Assembly (NCBI RefSeq): GCF_036855935.1
Contig: NZ_JASPFK010000001.1
Location: 1,924,501 to 1,988,500 of the forward strand
DNA from: Sphingomonas sp. LR60
GTDB taxonomy: Bacteria > Pseudomonadota > Alphaproteobacteria > Sphingomonadales > Sphingomonadaceae
DNA length: 64,000 nt
Direction of reading: 5' to 3'
The notes beneath the pieces are model-generated. The model was not told the DNA's origin, did no database searches, and saw nothing but the letters and a program-made list of their open reading frames with translations. The translations under genes were made by a program, and so were the position numbers. Positions 29,620 through 39,326 of the stretch are shown one piece after another (within the stretch, counting starts at the first letter, position 1; the number at the start of each line of letters is the position of its first letter).

Positions 29620-30681
29620 ATGGCAGACGAGTCCACCAACCGCGCCGCCTTCGAGGTCCAGGCGCAATATTGCGACGCGATGGCCGCGCCGCAAACCGCC
29701 GCGCTGTGCCGCGCGCTCGCCCGCGTGCTGACCCGCGACACCGTGGTCGGCGCACGGCTGCTCGATTGGCCGGGGGAGCCGGTCGCCGATGCGACCGTGC
29801 TGCGCATCGTCGGCGGGCTCCACGCGCTCGCCCGCCGCGGCGTTGCAAACCCCTTCGCCGCCGACGATGCGATGCTGGCGACGATCCTCGCCACCTACGA
29901 CGCCACGTTGCTGCCCTGGCTCGACGGACCGCCGCAGACCAACGAGGCGCAGCGGTCGGCGGGGCTGATGACCGGGCTGCTCCACGTCGCCGCCACGCTC
30001 GGCCCGCGCGTCGAGATACTCGAGATCGGCTCCAGCGCCGGGCTCAACCTGCTGATCGATCGGATGCACTTCGATCTCGGCGGGGTCCGCGTCGGCCCCG
30101 CCGACTCGCCGCTCGCGATCGTTCCCGCCTGGCGCGGCCCGCCGCCGCCCGCCGCACCGATCGCGATCGAGCGCACGCGCGGCGTCGATATCGCCCCGGT
30201 CGACATCCGCGACCCGGCGCAGGCCGAGCGGCTCGCCGGCTATGTCTGGGTCGACAATCACGAACGCCTCGCCCGGCTCGCCACCGCACTCGACCTGGTC
30301 CGCGCCCGCCCGGTCGATCTGGTGCAGGGCGACGCCGCCGACTGGGTCGAGGCACGCCTGGCCGAGCCGCAGGAACAAGGCGTCGCGCGCGTCCTGATGC
30401 ATTCGGTCGTCTGGCAGTATCTCCCCGCCGCGTCGCGCAGACGCATCCGGGCCGCGATGGCCGAAGCCGGCGCGCGCGCTACGCACGATCGCCCACTCGG
30501 CTGGGTGATGATGGAGCCCAACCGCGACCTCCACCGCCACGAGGTGCGCGTGCAATATTGGCCGTCCAACCAGCCGATGCACCTGGTCGCGCTCACCCAT
30601 GCGCATGGCACGTGGGTCGAGGGGCTGCCTGCGCCATACGAAACCCGCGACTATGTCATGCGCCGCGGTGCCTATGAGTGA
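29620..30681 (+). CDS. DUF2332 domain-containing protein
   Basis: The 353-residue protein matches DUF2332: [20 protein letters not shown] at the start, [33 protein letters not shown] (a methyltransferase-like glycine loop), [13 protein letters not shown], and [20 protein letters not shown]. The fold suggests an S-adenosylmethionine-dependent methyltransferase, but no activity is established for the family to my knowledge. It is divergent from hisG with only 46 bases between the starts. Confidence 0.85.
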   Translation: MADESTNRAAFEVQAQYCDAMAAPQTAALCRALARVLTRDTVVGARLLDWPGEPVADATVLRIVGGLHALARRGVANPFAADDAMLATILATYDATLLPWLDGPPQTNEAQRSAGLMTGLLHVAATLGPRVEILEIGSSAGLNLLIDRMHFDLGGVRVGPADSPLAIVPAWRGPPPPAAPIAIERTRGVDIAPVDIRDPAQAERLAGYVWVDNHERLARLATALDLVRARPVDLVQGDAADWVEARLAEPQEQGVARVLMHSVVWQYLPAASRRRIRAAMAEAGARATHDRPLGWVMMEPNRDLHRHEVRVQYWPSNQPMHLVALTHAHGTWVEGLPAPYETRDYVMRRGAYE

Positions 30682-30705
30682 GCCGGCATCCCTGTTCAAC
30701 ACCCC

Positions 30706-31249
30706 GTCATTCCCGCGAAGGCGGGAATCCAGAACCTCGGACCTGTCGCCTCTATCGCTGAACCTGCGTGTCTGGATCTCCGCTTTCGCGGGGACGACGG
30801 CAGCAGGCGAGCGGTAATCAAATGACCGAAGCCGACTTCCCCGCCCGCCTCCGCACGCCGCTGCCCCAGTCGGACGCAGGCGGGCTTGCCAACGACACTG
30901 CCACATTCGCCAGCCGCACCATCATGACCGGCACCCTGGTCGGGGGCATACACTTCGCCGTTCCCACCCACCCCTCCGTCATTCCCGCGAAGGCGGGAAT
31001 CCACAACCTCGGACCTCGCGCTTCTATCGCCATACCCGCGCGTCTGGATCCCCGCCTCCGCGGAGATGACAGCAGCAGGCGAGCGCTAAACAAATGAACG
31101 AAGCCGACTTCCTCGCCCGCCTCCGCTCGCTTCCGCTTCACCCGGGCGCAGGCGCCCTGAACGACGACACCGCCACCCTCGCCAACCTCACCATCACCAC
31201 CGACACATTGGTCGAGCGCATCCATTTCCTCCCCACGGACCCCCCGCAG
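30706..31249 (+). repeat. 272-bp tandem duplication covering the thiL 5' region
   Basis: Unit 1 (30706-30977) and unit 2 (30978-31249) align at a constant offset of 272 bases. Each begins with the palindrome gtcattcccgcgaaggcggg, continues through cctcggacc..tctggatc.., a gcagcaggcgagcg leader and aaATGa, then the first roughly 50 codons of thiL. Unit 2 is the functional start of thiL; unit 1 is a diverged copy. The GTCATTCCCG palindrome marks the left edge of both units. Confidence 0.85.
30822..31097 (+). pseudogene. Truncated duplicate of the thiL N-terminus
   Basis: The frame starts MTEADFPARLRTPLPQSDAG and keeps DTAT and TLVGGIHF, residue-for-residue parallel to thiL (MNEADFLARLR.., DTAT, TLVERIHF). 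After about 50 codons it runs into the second copy of the extragenic palindrome (..SVIPAKAGIHNLG..) and stops at 31097, overlapping the ATG of the real thiL. It lacks nearly all of the kinase, so it cannot be active. It could still be translated as a short leader coupled to thiL through the ATGA overlap. Confidence 0.8.
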
Positions 31250-31972
31250 GACATCGCGTGGAAGCTCGTCGCCACCAACCTCTCCGACCTCGCTGCCAAG
31301 GGCGCGATCGTCGAGGGTATCCTCCTCAACTACCCGCTCCGCGACGCGACATGGGACACCGCCTTCCTCGACGGCCTCGCCGAGGTACTCACCACCCTCG
31401 CCTGCCCGCTCCTCGGCGGCGACACCGTCACGCTCCCCGCCAACGCCCCGCGCATCCTCACCGTCACCGCCTTCGGCCGCGACGCCCCCGCCCCACCGCG
31501 TTCTGGCGCACGGGCCGGCAACGCGCTCTACGTCACCGGCACGATCGGCGATGCCGGTGCCGGGCTCGCCATCGCCCAAGCCGGCACCGGCGACCCGACG
31601 CTGCTCGCCCGCTATCGCCGCCCCGTCCCGCGCCTTACCGAAGGTCGCGCGCTCGCCCCGCGGGTCAACGCGATGATGGACGTGTCCGACGGGTTGCTGA
31701 TCGACGCCGCGCGCATGGCCGTCGCCAGCGGTCTGGCGATCACGATCGACCTCGCCGCCGTCCCGCTGGCCCCCGGCGTCACCGATCCGCTCGCCGCCGC
31801 CACCGCGGGCGACGATTACGAGCTGCTGTTCGCCGCCCCCGCCGATCAGCCACTGCCCGTTCCCGCCACCCGCGTCGGCACCTTCGCGCCCGGCACCGGC
31901 CTGACGTTGACCCAGGATAAGCGGATCATCCCGCTCCCCGTGTCGCTCGGTTACCAGCACGGGTTGCGCTGA
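31094..31972 (+). CDS. thiL: Thiamine-monophosphate kinase
   Basis: The 292-residue enzyme phosphorylates thiamine monophosphate to thiamine pyrophosphate. It has the PurM-like features DDTATL (metal-binding Asp), WKLVATNLSDLAAKGA, LLGGDTV, VNAMMDVSDGLLIDAARMA and AATAGDDYELLFAA. The usual N-terminal GDD appears here as NDD. The start at 31094 overlaps the stop of the truncated duplicate upstream. Confidence 0.95.
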   Translation: MNEADFLARLRSLPLHPGAGALNDDTATLANLTITTDTLVERIHFLPTDPPQDIAWKLVATNLSDLAAKGAIVEGILLNYPLRDATWDTAFLDGLAEVLTTLACPLLGGDTVTLPANAPRILTVTAFGRDAPAPPRSGARAGNALYVTGTIGDAGAGLAIAQAGTGDPTLLARYRRPVPRLTEGRALAPRVNAMMDVSDGLLIDAARMAVASGLAITIDLAAVPLAPGVTDPLAAATAGDDYELLFAAPADQPLPVPATRVGTFAPGTGLTLTQDKRIIPLPVSLGYQHGLR

Positions 31973-32051
31973 CGCCGCCACCTGTTAGCCTCCACTCCCC
32001 GCGCGACGTACCGGCGACAGACCGGACGCGCCACAAGGAGGGATGAAGGGC

Positions 32052-34232
32052 ATGACGATCGTCTATCTTGCCATCGTCTGCGGCCTAATCGCCGTACTCT
32101 ATGGCTTCGTGACCAGTCGACAGGTGTTGTCCGCTTCGCCGGGCAACGAGCGGATGCAGGATATCGCCGCCGCCATCCAGGAAGGCGCTCGCGCCTATCT
32201 CGGGCGGCAATATACCACCATCGCGATCGTCGGCGTTGTCGTCGCGATCGTGCTCTTTGCCACCCTTGGCACGCTGTCGACGATCGGCTTCGTCATCGGC
32301 GCGCTGTTGTCGGGGCTCGCGGGCTTCGTCGGCATGAACATCTCGGTCCGGGCCAACGTGCGCACTGCCGAGGCGGCGCGCGGATCGCTGCAGGGCGGGC
32401 TGACGATGGCGTTCCGCTCCGGCGCGGTCACGGGCATGCTCGTCGCCGGGCTCGGTCTGCTCGCGATCGCATTGTTCTTCTGGTACCTCACCGGTCCCTC
32501 CCGCCTGCTCCCCAACGATCGTGCGATCATCGAGGCGCTCACCGCGCTGGCGTTCGGCGCGTCGCTGATCTCGATCTTCGCGCGGCTCGGCGGCGGGATC
32601 TTCACCAAGGCCGCCGACGTCGGCGCCGATCTGGTCGGCAAGGTCGAGGCCGGCATCCCCGAGGACGATCCCCGTAACCCCGCGGTGATCGCGGACAATG
32701 TCGGCGACAATGTCGGCGATTGCGCGGGCATGGCCGCCGACCTGTTCGAAACCTATGTCGTGACGCTCGGCGTGACGATGGTGTCGATCGCGCTGCTGAT
32801 CCAGGCGAGCCCCGCCGAGCTGATGCGCCTGATGAGCCTGCCGCTCGCGATCGGGGGCGTGTGCATCATCACCTCGATCATCGGCACCTATATGGTCCGG
32901 CTCGGGCGCGGCTCGATCATGGGCGCGCTCTACAAGGGCTTCTGGACCTCGGCCTTGCTGTCGGTGCCCGCGATCTGGGCGGTGACGCAATGGACGCTCG
33001 GCGACATGAATGCGGTGATCGGCGGCGCCGGTTTCCTCGACGCCGACCGGGACGCCGCGTTCGACGCGATCACCACCGGCGGCGCCGATGCGGCGGTCGC
33101 CGGCGTTCCCGCCGCAATGGCGTTCACCGGCACCGATCTGTTCTGGTGCATGATGATCGGCCTCGCCGTCACCGGGTTGATCGTCTGGATCACCGAATAT
33201 TACACCGGCACCAATTACCGCCCGGTCAAGTCCATCGCCAAGGCCAGCGAGACCGGCCACGGCACCAACGTGATCCAGGGCCTCGCGATCAGCCTCGAGG
33301 CGACCGCGCTGCCGACATTGGTGATCGTGATCGCGGTGATCGCCGCCTACAAGCTTGCCGGGATCATCGGCATCGCCTTCGCTGCGACCGCGATGCTCGC
33401 GCTCGCCGGGATGGTCGTCGCGCTCGACGCCTACGGTCCTGTCACCGACAATGCCGGAGGCATCGCCGAGATGGCCGGGCTGGAGGACGAGGTCCGCGAG
33501 CGGACCGACGCGCTCGACGCGGTCGGCAACACCACCAAGGCGGTGACCAAGGGCTATGCGATCGGCTCGGCAGGCTTGGCGGCCCTCGTGCTGTTCGGCG
33601 CCTATACCACCGACCTCAAGACCTACTTCCCCGACCTCACCGTCGATTTCTCGCTGAGCAATCCGTACGTGATCGTCGGGCTGCTGCTCGGTGCCTTGCT
33701 CCCCTATCTGTTCGGCGCCTTCGGGATGACCGCAGTCGGCCGCGCCGCGGGCGCGGTCGTCGAGGAAGTCCGCGAACAATTCCGCGAAAATCCCGGCATC
33801 ATGCAGGGCACCAGCCGCCCCAATTACGGCCGCACGGTCGACCTCGTCACCCGCGCGGCGATCCGCGAGATGATCGTCCCGTCGCTGCTCCCGGTGCTCT
33901 CGCCGATCGCGCTCTACTTCATCGTCCGCGCGGTCGACGGGCAGGCGAGCGGCTTTGCGGCGCTCGGCGCGATGTTACTCGGCGTGATCGTCTCCGGGCT
34001 GTTCGTGGCCCTGTCGATGACGAGCGGCGGCGGCGCGTGGGACAATGCCAAGAAGTACATCGAAGACGGCAACCACGGCGGCAAGGGCTCGGAGGCGCAC
34101 AAGGCCGCGGTGACCGGCGACACGGTCGGCGATCCGTACAAGGACACCGCCGGCCCGGCGGTCAATCCGATGATCAAGATCACCAACATCGTCGCGCTGC
34201 TGCTGCTGGCGGCGCTGGCCGGCCACGGCTGA
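32052..34232 (+). CDS. hppA: Membrane proton-translocating pyrophosphatase (K+-independent type)
   Basis: The product has 726 residues and many transmembrane helices. It couples pyrophosphate hydrolysis to proton export. Key motifs are [20 protein letters not shown] (substrate site), [34 protein letters not shown] and [18 protein letters not shown]. The segment [20 protein letters not shown] has Lys where K+-dependent enzymes have Ala, so this is the K+-independent class. I prefer the ATG at 32052 because AGGAGG lies about ten bases upstream; for the ATG at 32043 the spacing is only one base. Confidence 0.95.
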   Translation: MTIVYLAIVCGLIAVLYGFVTSRQVLSASPGNERMQDIAAAIQEGARAYLGRQYTTIAIVGVVVAIVLFATLGTLSTIGFVIGALLSGLAGFVGMNISVRANVRTAEAARGSLQGGLTMAFRSGAVTGMLVAGLGLLAIALFFWYLTGPSRLLPNDRAIIEALTALAFGASLISIFARLGGGIFTKAADVGADLVGKVEAGIPEDDPRNPAVIADNVGDNVGDCAGMAADLFETYVVTLGVTMVSIALLIQASPAELMRLMSLPLAIGGVCIITSIIGTYMVRLGRGSIMGALYKGFWTSALLSVPAIWAVTQWTLGDMNAVIGGAGFLDADRDAAFDAITTGGADAAVAGVPAAMAFTGTDLFWCMMIGLAVTGLIVWITEYYTGTNYRPVKSIAKASETGHGTNVIQGLAISLEATALPTLVIVIAVIAAYKLAGIIGIAFAATAMLALAGMVVALDAYGPVTDNAGGIAEMAGLEDEVRERTDALDAVGNTTKAVTKGYAIGSAGLAALVLFGAYTTDLKTYFPDLTVDFSLSNPYVIVGLLLGALLPYLFGAFGMTAVGRAAGAVVEEVREQFRENPGIMQGTSRPNYGRTVDLVTRAAIREMIVPSLLPVLSPIALYFIVRAVDGQASGFAALGAMLLGVIVSGLFVALSMTSGGGAWDNAKKYIEDGNHGGKGSEAHKAAVTGDTVGDPYKDTAGPAVNPMIKITNIVALLLLAALAGHG

Positions 34233-34241
34233 CGCGCCTTC

Positions 34242-34455
34242 GTCATCCCCGCGAAGGCGGGGATCCAGACGCGCGATCCTTCGATAAGTCGCGGGACCGG
34301 CGTTTCTGGAACCCCGCTTCCGCGGACCTCTGCGGAGATGGTGGATCATAAATGTCCCAGGCCGTTCCCTGGCGAAGGCCGGGGTCAAGTTACGATGGGT
34401 TCTCGGATAGTTACGAGCGTCCCCCAACTGGACCCCGGCCCTCGCCGGGGAACGG
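34242..34455. repeat. Cluster of extragenic palindromes in a 369-base gap
   Basis: The gap between hppA and the methyltransferase gene has a CATCCCCGCGAAGGCGGGGA palindrome at 34242-34270. It also holds a large inverted repeat with arms cgttccctggcgaaggccgg (34363-) and complement ending ctcgccggggaacgg (-34455). The rest of the gap shows no gene; a promoter for the methyltransferase gene should lie in 34456-34600. Confidence 0.75.
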
Positions 34456-34601
34456 GAAGCAGGGTTTCGCAGAGGTTCCCCTCCGCGAGGAGGACGTCGG
34501 TCGTGGCAGATTGATCCGTTTTCGACGCGTTCGGCCGCATACCGTCAAAACGGCCCCACCTCGCCGCGACAATCGCCCCCCGCCCCGCTCCAGTCGCGCG
34601 C

Positions 34602-36209
34602 ATGTCCAGCGCGAATCGACCCACCAACCACCTGTATTACGGCGACAACCTCGACGTGCTCCGCCGCGAGATCGGCGATGCGACGATCGACCTCGTCTAC
34701 CTAGATCCGCCCTTCAACTCGAACGCCAGCTACAACATCCTCTTCCGCTCACCGACCGGCGACACCGCGGACGCACAGATCGAGGCGTTCGAGGACACGT
34801 GGCGCTGGAACGACCGCGCCGAGGATGCCTTCGACCACGTCGCGCGCAGCGGCCACACCAAGGCGTTCGACCTGCTGAACGCGATGCGCAGCTTCCTCGG
34901 CGACAACGACATGATGGCCTATCTGGCGATGATGGCGGTGCGCGTGATCGAGTTGCACCGGGTGCTCAAGCCGACCGGCAGCCTCTACCTACACTGCGAT
35001 TCCACCGCGAGCCATTACCTCAAGCTGCTGCTCGACGGCGTGTTCGGTGCCGATCGCTACCGCAACGAGATCATCTGGAAACGAACCACCGCCCATGCCG
35101 ACGGCGGCCGTTGGGGCCGCAACCTCGACACGTTGCTCTTCTACACACGAGGTGCGGAATACGTCTGGCACCCGCCCTACACCGCCTATGACGCGGAATA
35201 CGAAGCCCGCTTCCGCCAGCGCGACCCCGACGGTCGCCGCTGGATGGACGACAACCTCACCGCCAAGGGGCTGTCGGGCGGCGGCTATACCTACGACTAT
35301 AAGGGCGTGACCTCGCTGTGGCGGATGCCCGAGGAAACGATGCGTCGCCTCGACGCCGAGGGCCGGCTCCACTTCACGCGCAGCGGCGGCATCCGGCTCA
35401 AACGCTATCTCGACGAGGCCAAGGGAATGCCGGTGCAGGCGTTATGGGCCGACATCCCCGCGCTCAACTCGCAGGCGCAGGAGCGGCTCGGCTATCCCAC
35501 GCAAAGGCCGATCGCGCTGCTCGAGCGGATCATCGCCGCGTCGTCAAACGAGTGTGATGTCGTGCTCGACCCGTTCTGCGGCTGCGGCACCGCGGTCCAT
35601 GCCGCGCAGAAGCTCCACCGGCAGTGGATCGGGATCGACGTCACCCATCTCGCCATCTCGCTGATCGAAAAGCGGATGCAGGCCGCCTTCCCCGGCGTGT
35701 CGTTCACCGTCGAGGGCACGCTCAAGGACCTCGCATCCGCCGAGGACCTCGCGCGTCGCGACAAATATCAGTTCCAATGGTGGGCGGTGTCGATGGTCGA
35801 CGCCATGCCGTACGGCGGGCGCAGGAAAGGTGCCGATGGCGGCATTGATGGGATCATCTATTTCAAGCCCGACGGTCGCCGCACCGAGCGCGCGCTGGTC
35901 TCGGTAAAGGGCGGGGATCATGTCGGCGTGACGATGGTCCGCGACCTGCATTCCGCAATGATCCGCGAGAAAGCCGCCGCCGCGGTCTTCGTCACCAAGG
36001 TCGCGCCATCGCGCCCGATGGAAAAGGAAGCCGCCGCCGCCGGCCGCTTCACCTCCGAGGTCACGGGCAAAAGCTATCCGCGCCTCCAGATCATCACGCT
36101 CGCCGAACTGTTCAAGGGCCGCCGCCCCGACCTGCCCTACGTCGACGCCACCGCCGCCTTCCGCCAGGCCCCGCGCGAGAGCGGCTCGCGGCAAGCGTCG
36201 TTGCTCTAA
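34602..36209 (+). CDS. DNA methyltransferase fused to an Mrr-like restriction endonuclease domain
   Basis: The 535-residue protein begins with an N6-adenine/N4-cytosine methyltransferase domain. The catalytic motif IDLVYLDPPFNSN is at about residues 29-41 and the AdoMet motif DVVLDPFCGCGTAVHAA at about 318-334, so the order (catalytic before AdoMet) is that of the beta class. Residues about 385-515 form a second domain: QFQWWAVSMVDAMPYGG, KGADGGIDGIIYF and ERALVSVKGGDHV. This reads as a PD-(D/E)xK-like core of the Mrr type (GGID..VKGG), with Ser rather than Glu/Gln before the Val-Lys. No separate endonuclease or specificity gene is adjacent. The recognition site is unknown. Confidence 0.88.
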   Translation: MSSANRPTNHLYYGDNLDVLRREIGDATIDLVYLDPPFNSNASYNILFRSPTGDTADAQIEAFEDTWRWNDRAEDAFDHVARSGHTKAFDLLNAMRSFLGDNDMMAYLAMMAVRVIELHRVLKPTGSLYLHCDSTASHYLKLLLDGVFGADRYRNEIIWKRTTAHADGGRWGRNLDTLLFYTRGAEYVWHPPYTAYDAEYEARFRQRDPDGRRWMDDNLTAKGLSGGGYTYDYKGVTSLWRMPEETMRRLDAEGRLHFTRSGGIRLKRYLDEAKGMPVQALWADIPALNSQAQERLGYPTQRPIALLERIIAASSNECDVVLDPFCGCGTAVHAAQKLHRQWIGIDVTHLAISLIEKRMQAAFPGVSFTVEGTLKDLASAEDLARRDKYQFQWWAVSMVDAMPYGGRRKGADGGIDGIIYFKPDGRRTERALVSVKGGDHVGVTMVRDLHSAMIREKAAAAVFVTKVAPSRPMEKEAAAAGRFTSEVTGKSYPRLQIITLAELFKGRRPDLPYVDATAAFRQAPRESGSRQASLL

Positions 36210-36218
36210 ATGTCGTCC

Positions 36219-36308
36219 ATTCCCCCGGCGAAGGCCGGGGCCCAGTTGGGACACGCTCGTGACGAGTCGAAACGCCGCCCAACTGGACCCCGGCCTCCGC
36301 CGGGGAAC
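36219..36308. repeat. Large extragenic inverted repeat after the methyltransferase gene
   Basis: The left arm (attcccccggcgaaggccgg.. to 36250) and right arm (36278-36308) are complementary over about 30 bases around a 27-base centre. The same family occurs at 34363-34455 and twice in 46931-47444. It lies between convergent genes and could terminate both. Confidence 0.8.
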
Positions 36309-36364
36309 GGTTCGAAAAATCGCAGCGGTTCGATCAGGTCCGGAGACCGAACCGAGCGAAGCCA

Positions 36365-36607
36365 TCACTTCTTGTCGGTCGCCCCGTCGATCGCCGACCC
36401 GGCCTTGTCCGCCGTGCTCTCGACGCTCTTCGCCGCCGAGGTGATCGCATTGTTCTTGGCCGTCTCGCTGTCGCCGCGCGCGATCATGAAATAGGCCGCG
36501 ACCGCCACCACGATCAGCACCGCCAGCCCGATCAGCAACCCGCCGCCGCTACCGCGACGCTCGATGATCGTGGTGTGCGGGGTCTGCGTTACGCGATCGT
36601 CACTCAT
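36365..36607 (-). CDS. Small single-pass membrane protein, function unknown
   Basis: The 80-residue product starts MSDDRVTQTPHTTIIERRGS, then a Gly-rich bend and one transmembrane helix (LLIGLAVLIVVAVAAYFMIA), followed by a Ser/Ala/Lys-rich tail (NNAITSAAKSVESTADKAGS). The ATG at 36607 follows AGGGAGAGAGC, a good ribosome-binding site. Similar short proteins are common in sphingomonads; I cannot assign a role. Confidence 0.7.
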   Translation of the reverse strand: MSDDRVTQTPHTTIIERRGSGGGLLIGLAVLIVVAVAAYFMIARGDSETAKNNAITSAAKSVESTADKAGSAIDGATDKK

Positions 36608-36714
36608 AGCTCTCTCCCTTTGCTTTGGTGGAGCCATGAATGCGACCGTCCCGGCAATGTTCCGTTACCGGAATTACTTGCCCTGTCCCAATCTTGGGCC
36701 TGTCCCGAACCGGA

Positions 36715-37038
36715 TCAGAACGGCAGCTTGAACCCCGGCGGCAGCGGCAGGCCGCTGGTCATCTTCGACATCTCGGTCGACGACGCCGCATCCGCCTTCG
36801 CACGCGCATCGTTCAGCGCCGCCGCGATCAGATCCTCGAGCATCTGCTTCTCTGACGGGACGATCAGCGAAACGTCGAGCGCCACCGCGATGATCCGCCC
36901 CTTGGCCGAGGCCTTGACCTTCACCAGCCCGCCGCCGGCAACGCCCTCGACCTCGATCGTGTCGAGGCTGTCCTGCGCCTTTTGCAGTTCGTTCTGAACG
37001 TTCTGGGCCATCGCCAGAATGTCGTTGAGATCCTTCAT
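36715..37038 (-). CDS. ebfC: YbaB/EbfC family nucleoid-associated protein
   Basis: The 107-residue protein has the YbaB/EbfC pattern: ILAMAQNVQNELQKAQDSLD, VEVEGVAGGGLVKVKASAKG (here IEVEG), DVSLIVPSEKQMLEDLIAAA and MSKMTSGLPLPPGFKLPF. It binds DNA as a dimer. It follows dnaX by 13 bases, the classic dnaX-ebfC pairing. Confidence 0.95.
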   Translation of the reverse strand: MKDLNDILAMAQNVQNELQKAQDSLDTIEVEGVAGGGLVKVKASAKGRIIAVALDVSLIVPSEKQMLEDLIAAALNDARAKADAASSTEMSKMTSGLPLPPGFKLPF

Positions 37039-37051
37039 GTAATACTCCCCA

Positions 37052-38689
37052 TCATGTAATACTTCGCTGCGCGGGTTTCGGATCGATCAGCTCGGCGCCC
37101 GAAAAGGCATCGAAGGCGGCGGCGACGATCGGATGCGCGCGCGCCGCGTCATGTCGCGCCTGCACCACGTCCTGCTCGGCCTCGAACATCGTCGGCGCGC
37201 CGGGCAGGTCGGCCATTGCCAATTTCCACGGCATCCCGGTCGTCTCGCGCAGCACCGCCGCCAGCTCGGTCAGCGTGTCGGTCGACAACGGCCGCGTTCC
37301 GCTGAACACGATCTCGGGCGGGGCGTAGCGCACGAGGCTCGCGCCACGCCGCAACCGCACCAGCAGGTCGAGCTTGCCCCGCTCATCAAGCAAGGCAAGC
37401 ACCCCCGCAAACTCCTTGGGCGCGCGATCCTCGGGCGTCGGCGGCGCGGCAGGCGCCACCGGCGCACTCGGCGCCGCCGTCGGCACGTCCCCCGCTGCCA
37501 GCCGTCGCGCCAGTTCGCCCGGATCGGGCAGCGTCGAGGCATGGATCGCGCGCAGGATCGCCATCTCGGCGGTCTCGATCGGCAGCGCCGCGCGCCCGAC
37601 CTCCTCATGCCCCTTCAGGAACAATTGCCACAGCCGGTGCAGCGCCGGGAACGACAGCTTCCCCGCCCAGTCGCGATAGGCCGCGCGCTCCTCGGCCGGC
37701 TGCGCGGCATCGTCGGGCGCACCGACCTTCACCTGAGTCACGCCATGCACCGCCTCGAGCAGCGCGCGCATCACGCCCAACGGATCGACCCCGAGATCAT
37801 ATTGCCGGCGCAAGGCGGCGAGTGCGCCGGGCGCATCGGCGGCGAGCACCAACGCGAGCAGGTCGCGCACCGCGTTGCGGTCCGACAACCCCAACATCTC
37901 GCGCACCGCCTCGGCACGCACGCCCCCGCCTTCGAGATCGGCGTGCGCGATCGCCTGGTCGAGGATCGACAGCCCGTCGCGCGCCGACCCTTCCGCCGCG
38001 CGCGCGATCAGCGCCAGCGCTTCGGGATCGGCCTGCGCACCTTCCGCCGCGACGACGCGTCCGAAATGCTCGGCGAGCAGTTGCGCGGGAATGCGCCGCA
38101 AATCGAACCGCTGGCAGCGCGACAGCACCGTCACCGGCACCTTGTTCACCTCGGTGGTGGCGAACAGGAACTTCACATGCGCCGGCGGCTCCTCCAGCGT
38201 CTTGAGCAGCCCGTTGAACGCCGCCTTCGACAGCATATGGACTTCGTCGATGATGTAGATCTTGTAGCGCGCCGAGACCGCGGCATAGCGCGACGCCTCG
38301 ATGATCTCGCGCACGTCATCGATGCCGGTATGGCTGGCGGCGTCCATCTCGATCACGTCGATATGCCGCCCCTCGGCGATCGCCCGGCACGGCTCGCACA
38401 CCCCGCACGGATCGATCGTCGCGCCACCCTGCCCATCGGGTCCGACGCAATTGAGTGCCTTCGCGATCAGCCGTGCGGTCGAGGTCTTGCCGACCCCGCG
38501 CACGCCGGTCAGCAGAAAGGCGTGCGCGATCCGGTCGCGCTTGATCGCATTGCCCAGCGTCTGAACCATCGCGTCCTGCCCGATCAGCGCGGCGAAGGTC
38601 TGCGGCCGGTATTTGCGCGCCAACACGCGATAAGGCTGCGCGCTTGCCGCAGGCTGCGGCGGCGTACCGAGGTCGAGAGAGTCGGACAT
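37052..38689 (-). CDS. dnaX: DNA polymerase III subunit gamma/tau
   Basis: The 545-residue clamp-loader ATPase has RVLARKYRPQTFAALIGQDA, Walker A TGVRGVGKTS (about residues 61-70), a zinc module with CVGPDG and PCGVCEPC, Walker B IYIIDEVHML and sensor-1 FATTEVNKVPVTVLSRCQRF. The C-terminal tau-like region starts after an Ala/Pro-rich linker (residues about 400-420). Two starts are possible, 38695 and 38689, both without a strong ribosome-binding site; I give 38689 (MSDSLDL). It is divergent from the gene at 38802. Confidence 0.95.
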   Translation of the reverse strand: MSDSLDLGTPPQPAASAQPYRVLARKYRPQTFAALIGQDAMVQTLGNAIKRDRIAHAFLLTGVRGVGKTSTARLIAKALNCVGPDGQGGATIDPCGVCEPCRAIAEGRHIDVIEMDAASHTGIDDVREIIEASRYAAVSARYKIYIIDEVHMLSKAAFNGLLKTLEEPPAHVKFLFATTEVNKVPVTVLSRCQRFDLRRIPAQLLAEHFGRVVAAEGAQADPEALALIARAAEGSARDGLSILDQAIAHADLEGGGVRAEAVREMLGLSDRNAVRDLLALVLAADAPGALAALRRQYDLGVDPLGVMRALLEAVHGVTQVKVGAPDDAAQPAEERAAYRDWAGKLSFPALHRLWQLFLKGHEEVGRAALPIETAEMAILRAIHASTLPDPGELARRLAAGDVPTAAPSAPVAPAAPPTPEDRAPKEFAGVLALLDERGKLDLLVRLRRGASLVRYAPPEIVFSGTRPLSTDTLTELAAVLRETTGMPWKLAMADLPGAPTMFEAEQDVVQARHDAARAHPIVAAAFDAFSGAELIDPKPAQRSIT

Positions 38690-38801
38690 TGCCATGGGAT
38701 ATAGGAGCGCGCGGACGGCTTGTCGAAGCCTCCTGAAGCGAGGAGGTTTCATTAACCCTGTCACGGCATCATCGTGCCTTCAGGCAGGCAGGATCATCGA
38801 C

Positions 38802-39119
38802 ATGTTGAGCATTACCGGCACGACGACGGCGTCGTCCATCACCGGCACGTCGACATCGCAGCCCGCAAAGGCCGGCGGCGCCTCGTTCGCCGACGTCATG
38901 GACGCCTTCCGCAAGGAAGCGCGGATGACGCCGCAACAGCGCATCCGCCGCGATGTCCTGAAGGAGAACCGCCTGACCGAAGAGGGGCTGGCCGCGATGT
39001 CACCGGCTGAGCGCAAGGCGATCGAGGAAGAAATCGCCCCGATCATCGCCAAGCGCGTCAAGGCGCTGGAAGAAGAGGCAAAGACGAAGGGCAAGCTGAT
39101 CGGCCTGCCATCGATGTAG
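38802..39119 (+). CDS. Hypothetical protein
   Basis: The 105-residue protein has a Ser/Thr-rich N-terminus (MLSITGTTTASSITGTSTSQ) and a charged helical remainder: FADVMDAFRKEARMTPQQRI, RRDVLKENRLTEEGLAAMSP and ERKAIEEEIAPIIAKRVKAL. No signal peptide or membrane segment is visible. Similar short proteins occur in sphingomonads; some flagellar or secretion-linked proteins have this composition, but I do not assign a role. The start at 38802 follows AGGAT. Confidence 0.65.
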   Translation: MLSITGTTTASSITGTSTSQPAKAGGASFADVMDAFRKEARMTPQQRIRRDVLKENRLTEEGLAAMSPAERKAIEEEIAPIIAKRVKALEEEAKTKGKLIGLPSM

Positions 39120-39137
39120 GCGACCTGTCGCAACCAC

Positions 39138-39166
39138 CGTCGCCCCTGCGAAGGCAGGGGCCCATG
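39138..39166. repeat. Extragenic palindrome (CCCCTGCGAAGGCAGGGG type)
   Basis: A cccctgc/gcagggg stem with a four-base loop lies at 39143-39160, flanked by gtcg and cccatg. It is the same family as 1922-1947, placed between convergent transcription units. Confidence 0.75.
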
Positions 39167-39221
39167 TCTGCGCATTCCTGCGATCCGCTCGCCGCCAAAC
39201 CAAACGCCGATGTGTCCGAAG

Positions 39222-39250
39222 AGCAAAACCGCCGCGGCAAAGCCGCGCCG
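39222..39250 (-). terminator. Rho-independent terminator downstream of the SRP RNA gene
   Basis: On the minus strand the sequence reads GGCGCGGCTTTGCCGCGGCG then GTTTTGC: a GC-rich stem (GCGGC/GCCGC) followed by a short T-run. It lies about 80 bases beyond the 3' end of the ffs gene. Confidence 0.6.
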
Positions 39251-39326
39251 TCGGCCGGAGCTGCGCCCCGCCGGCCGCGCTTGCCAGCGTGGAGCGTCAC
39301 TGCCGCTCTCTCGCTGGCTACGCGGT

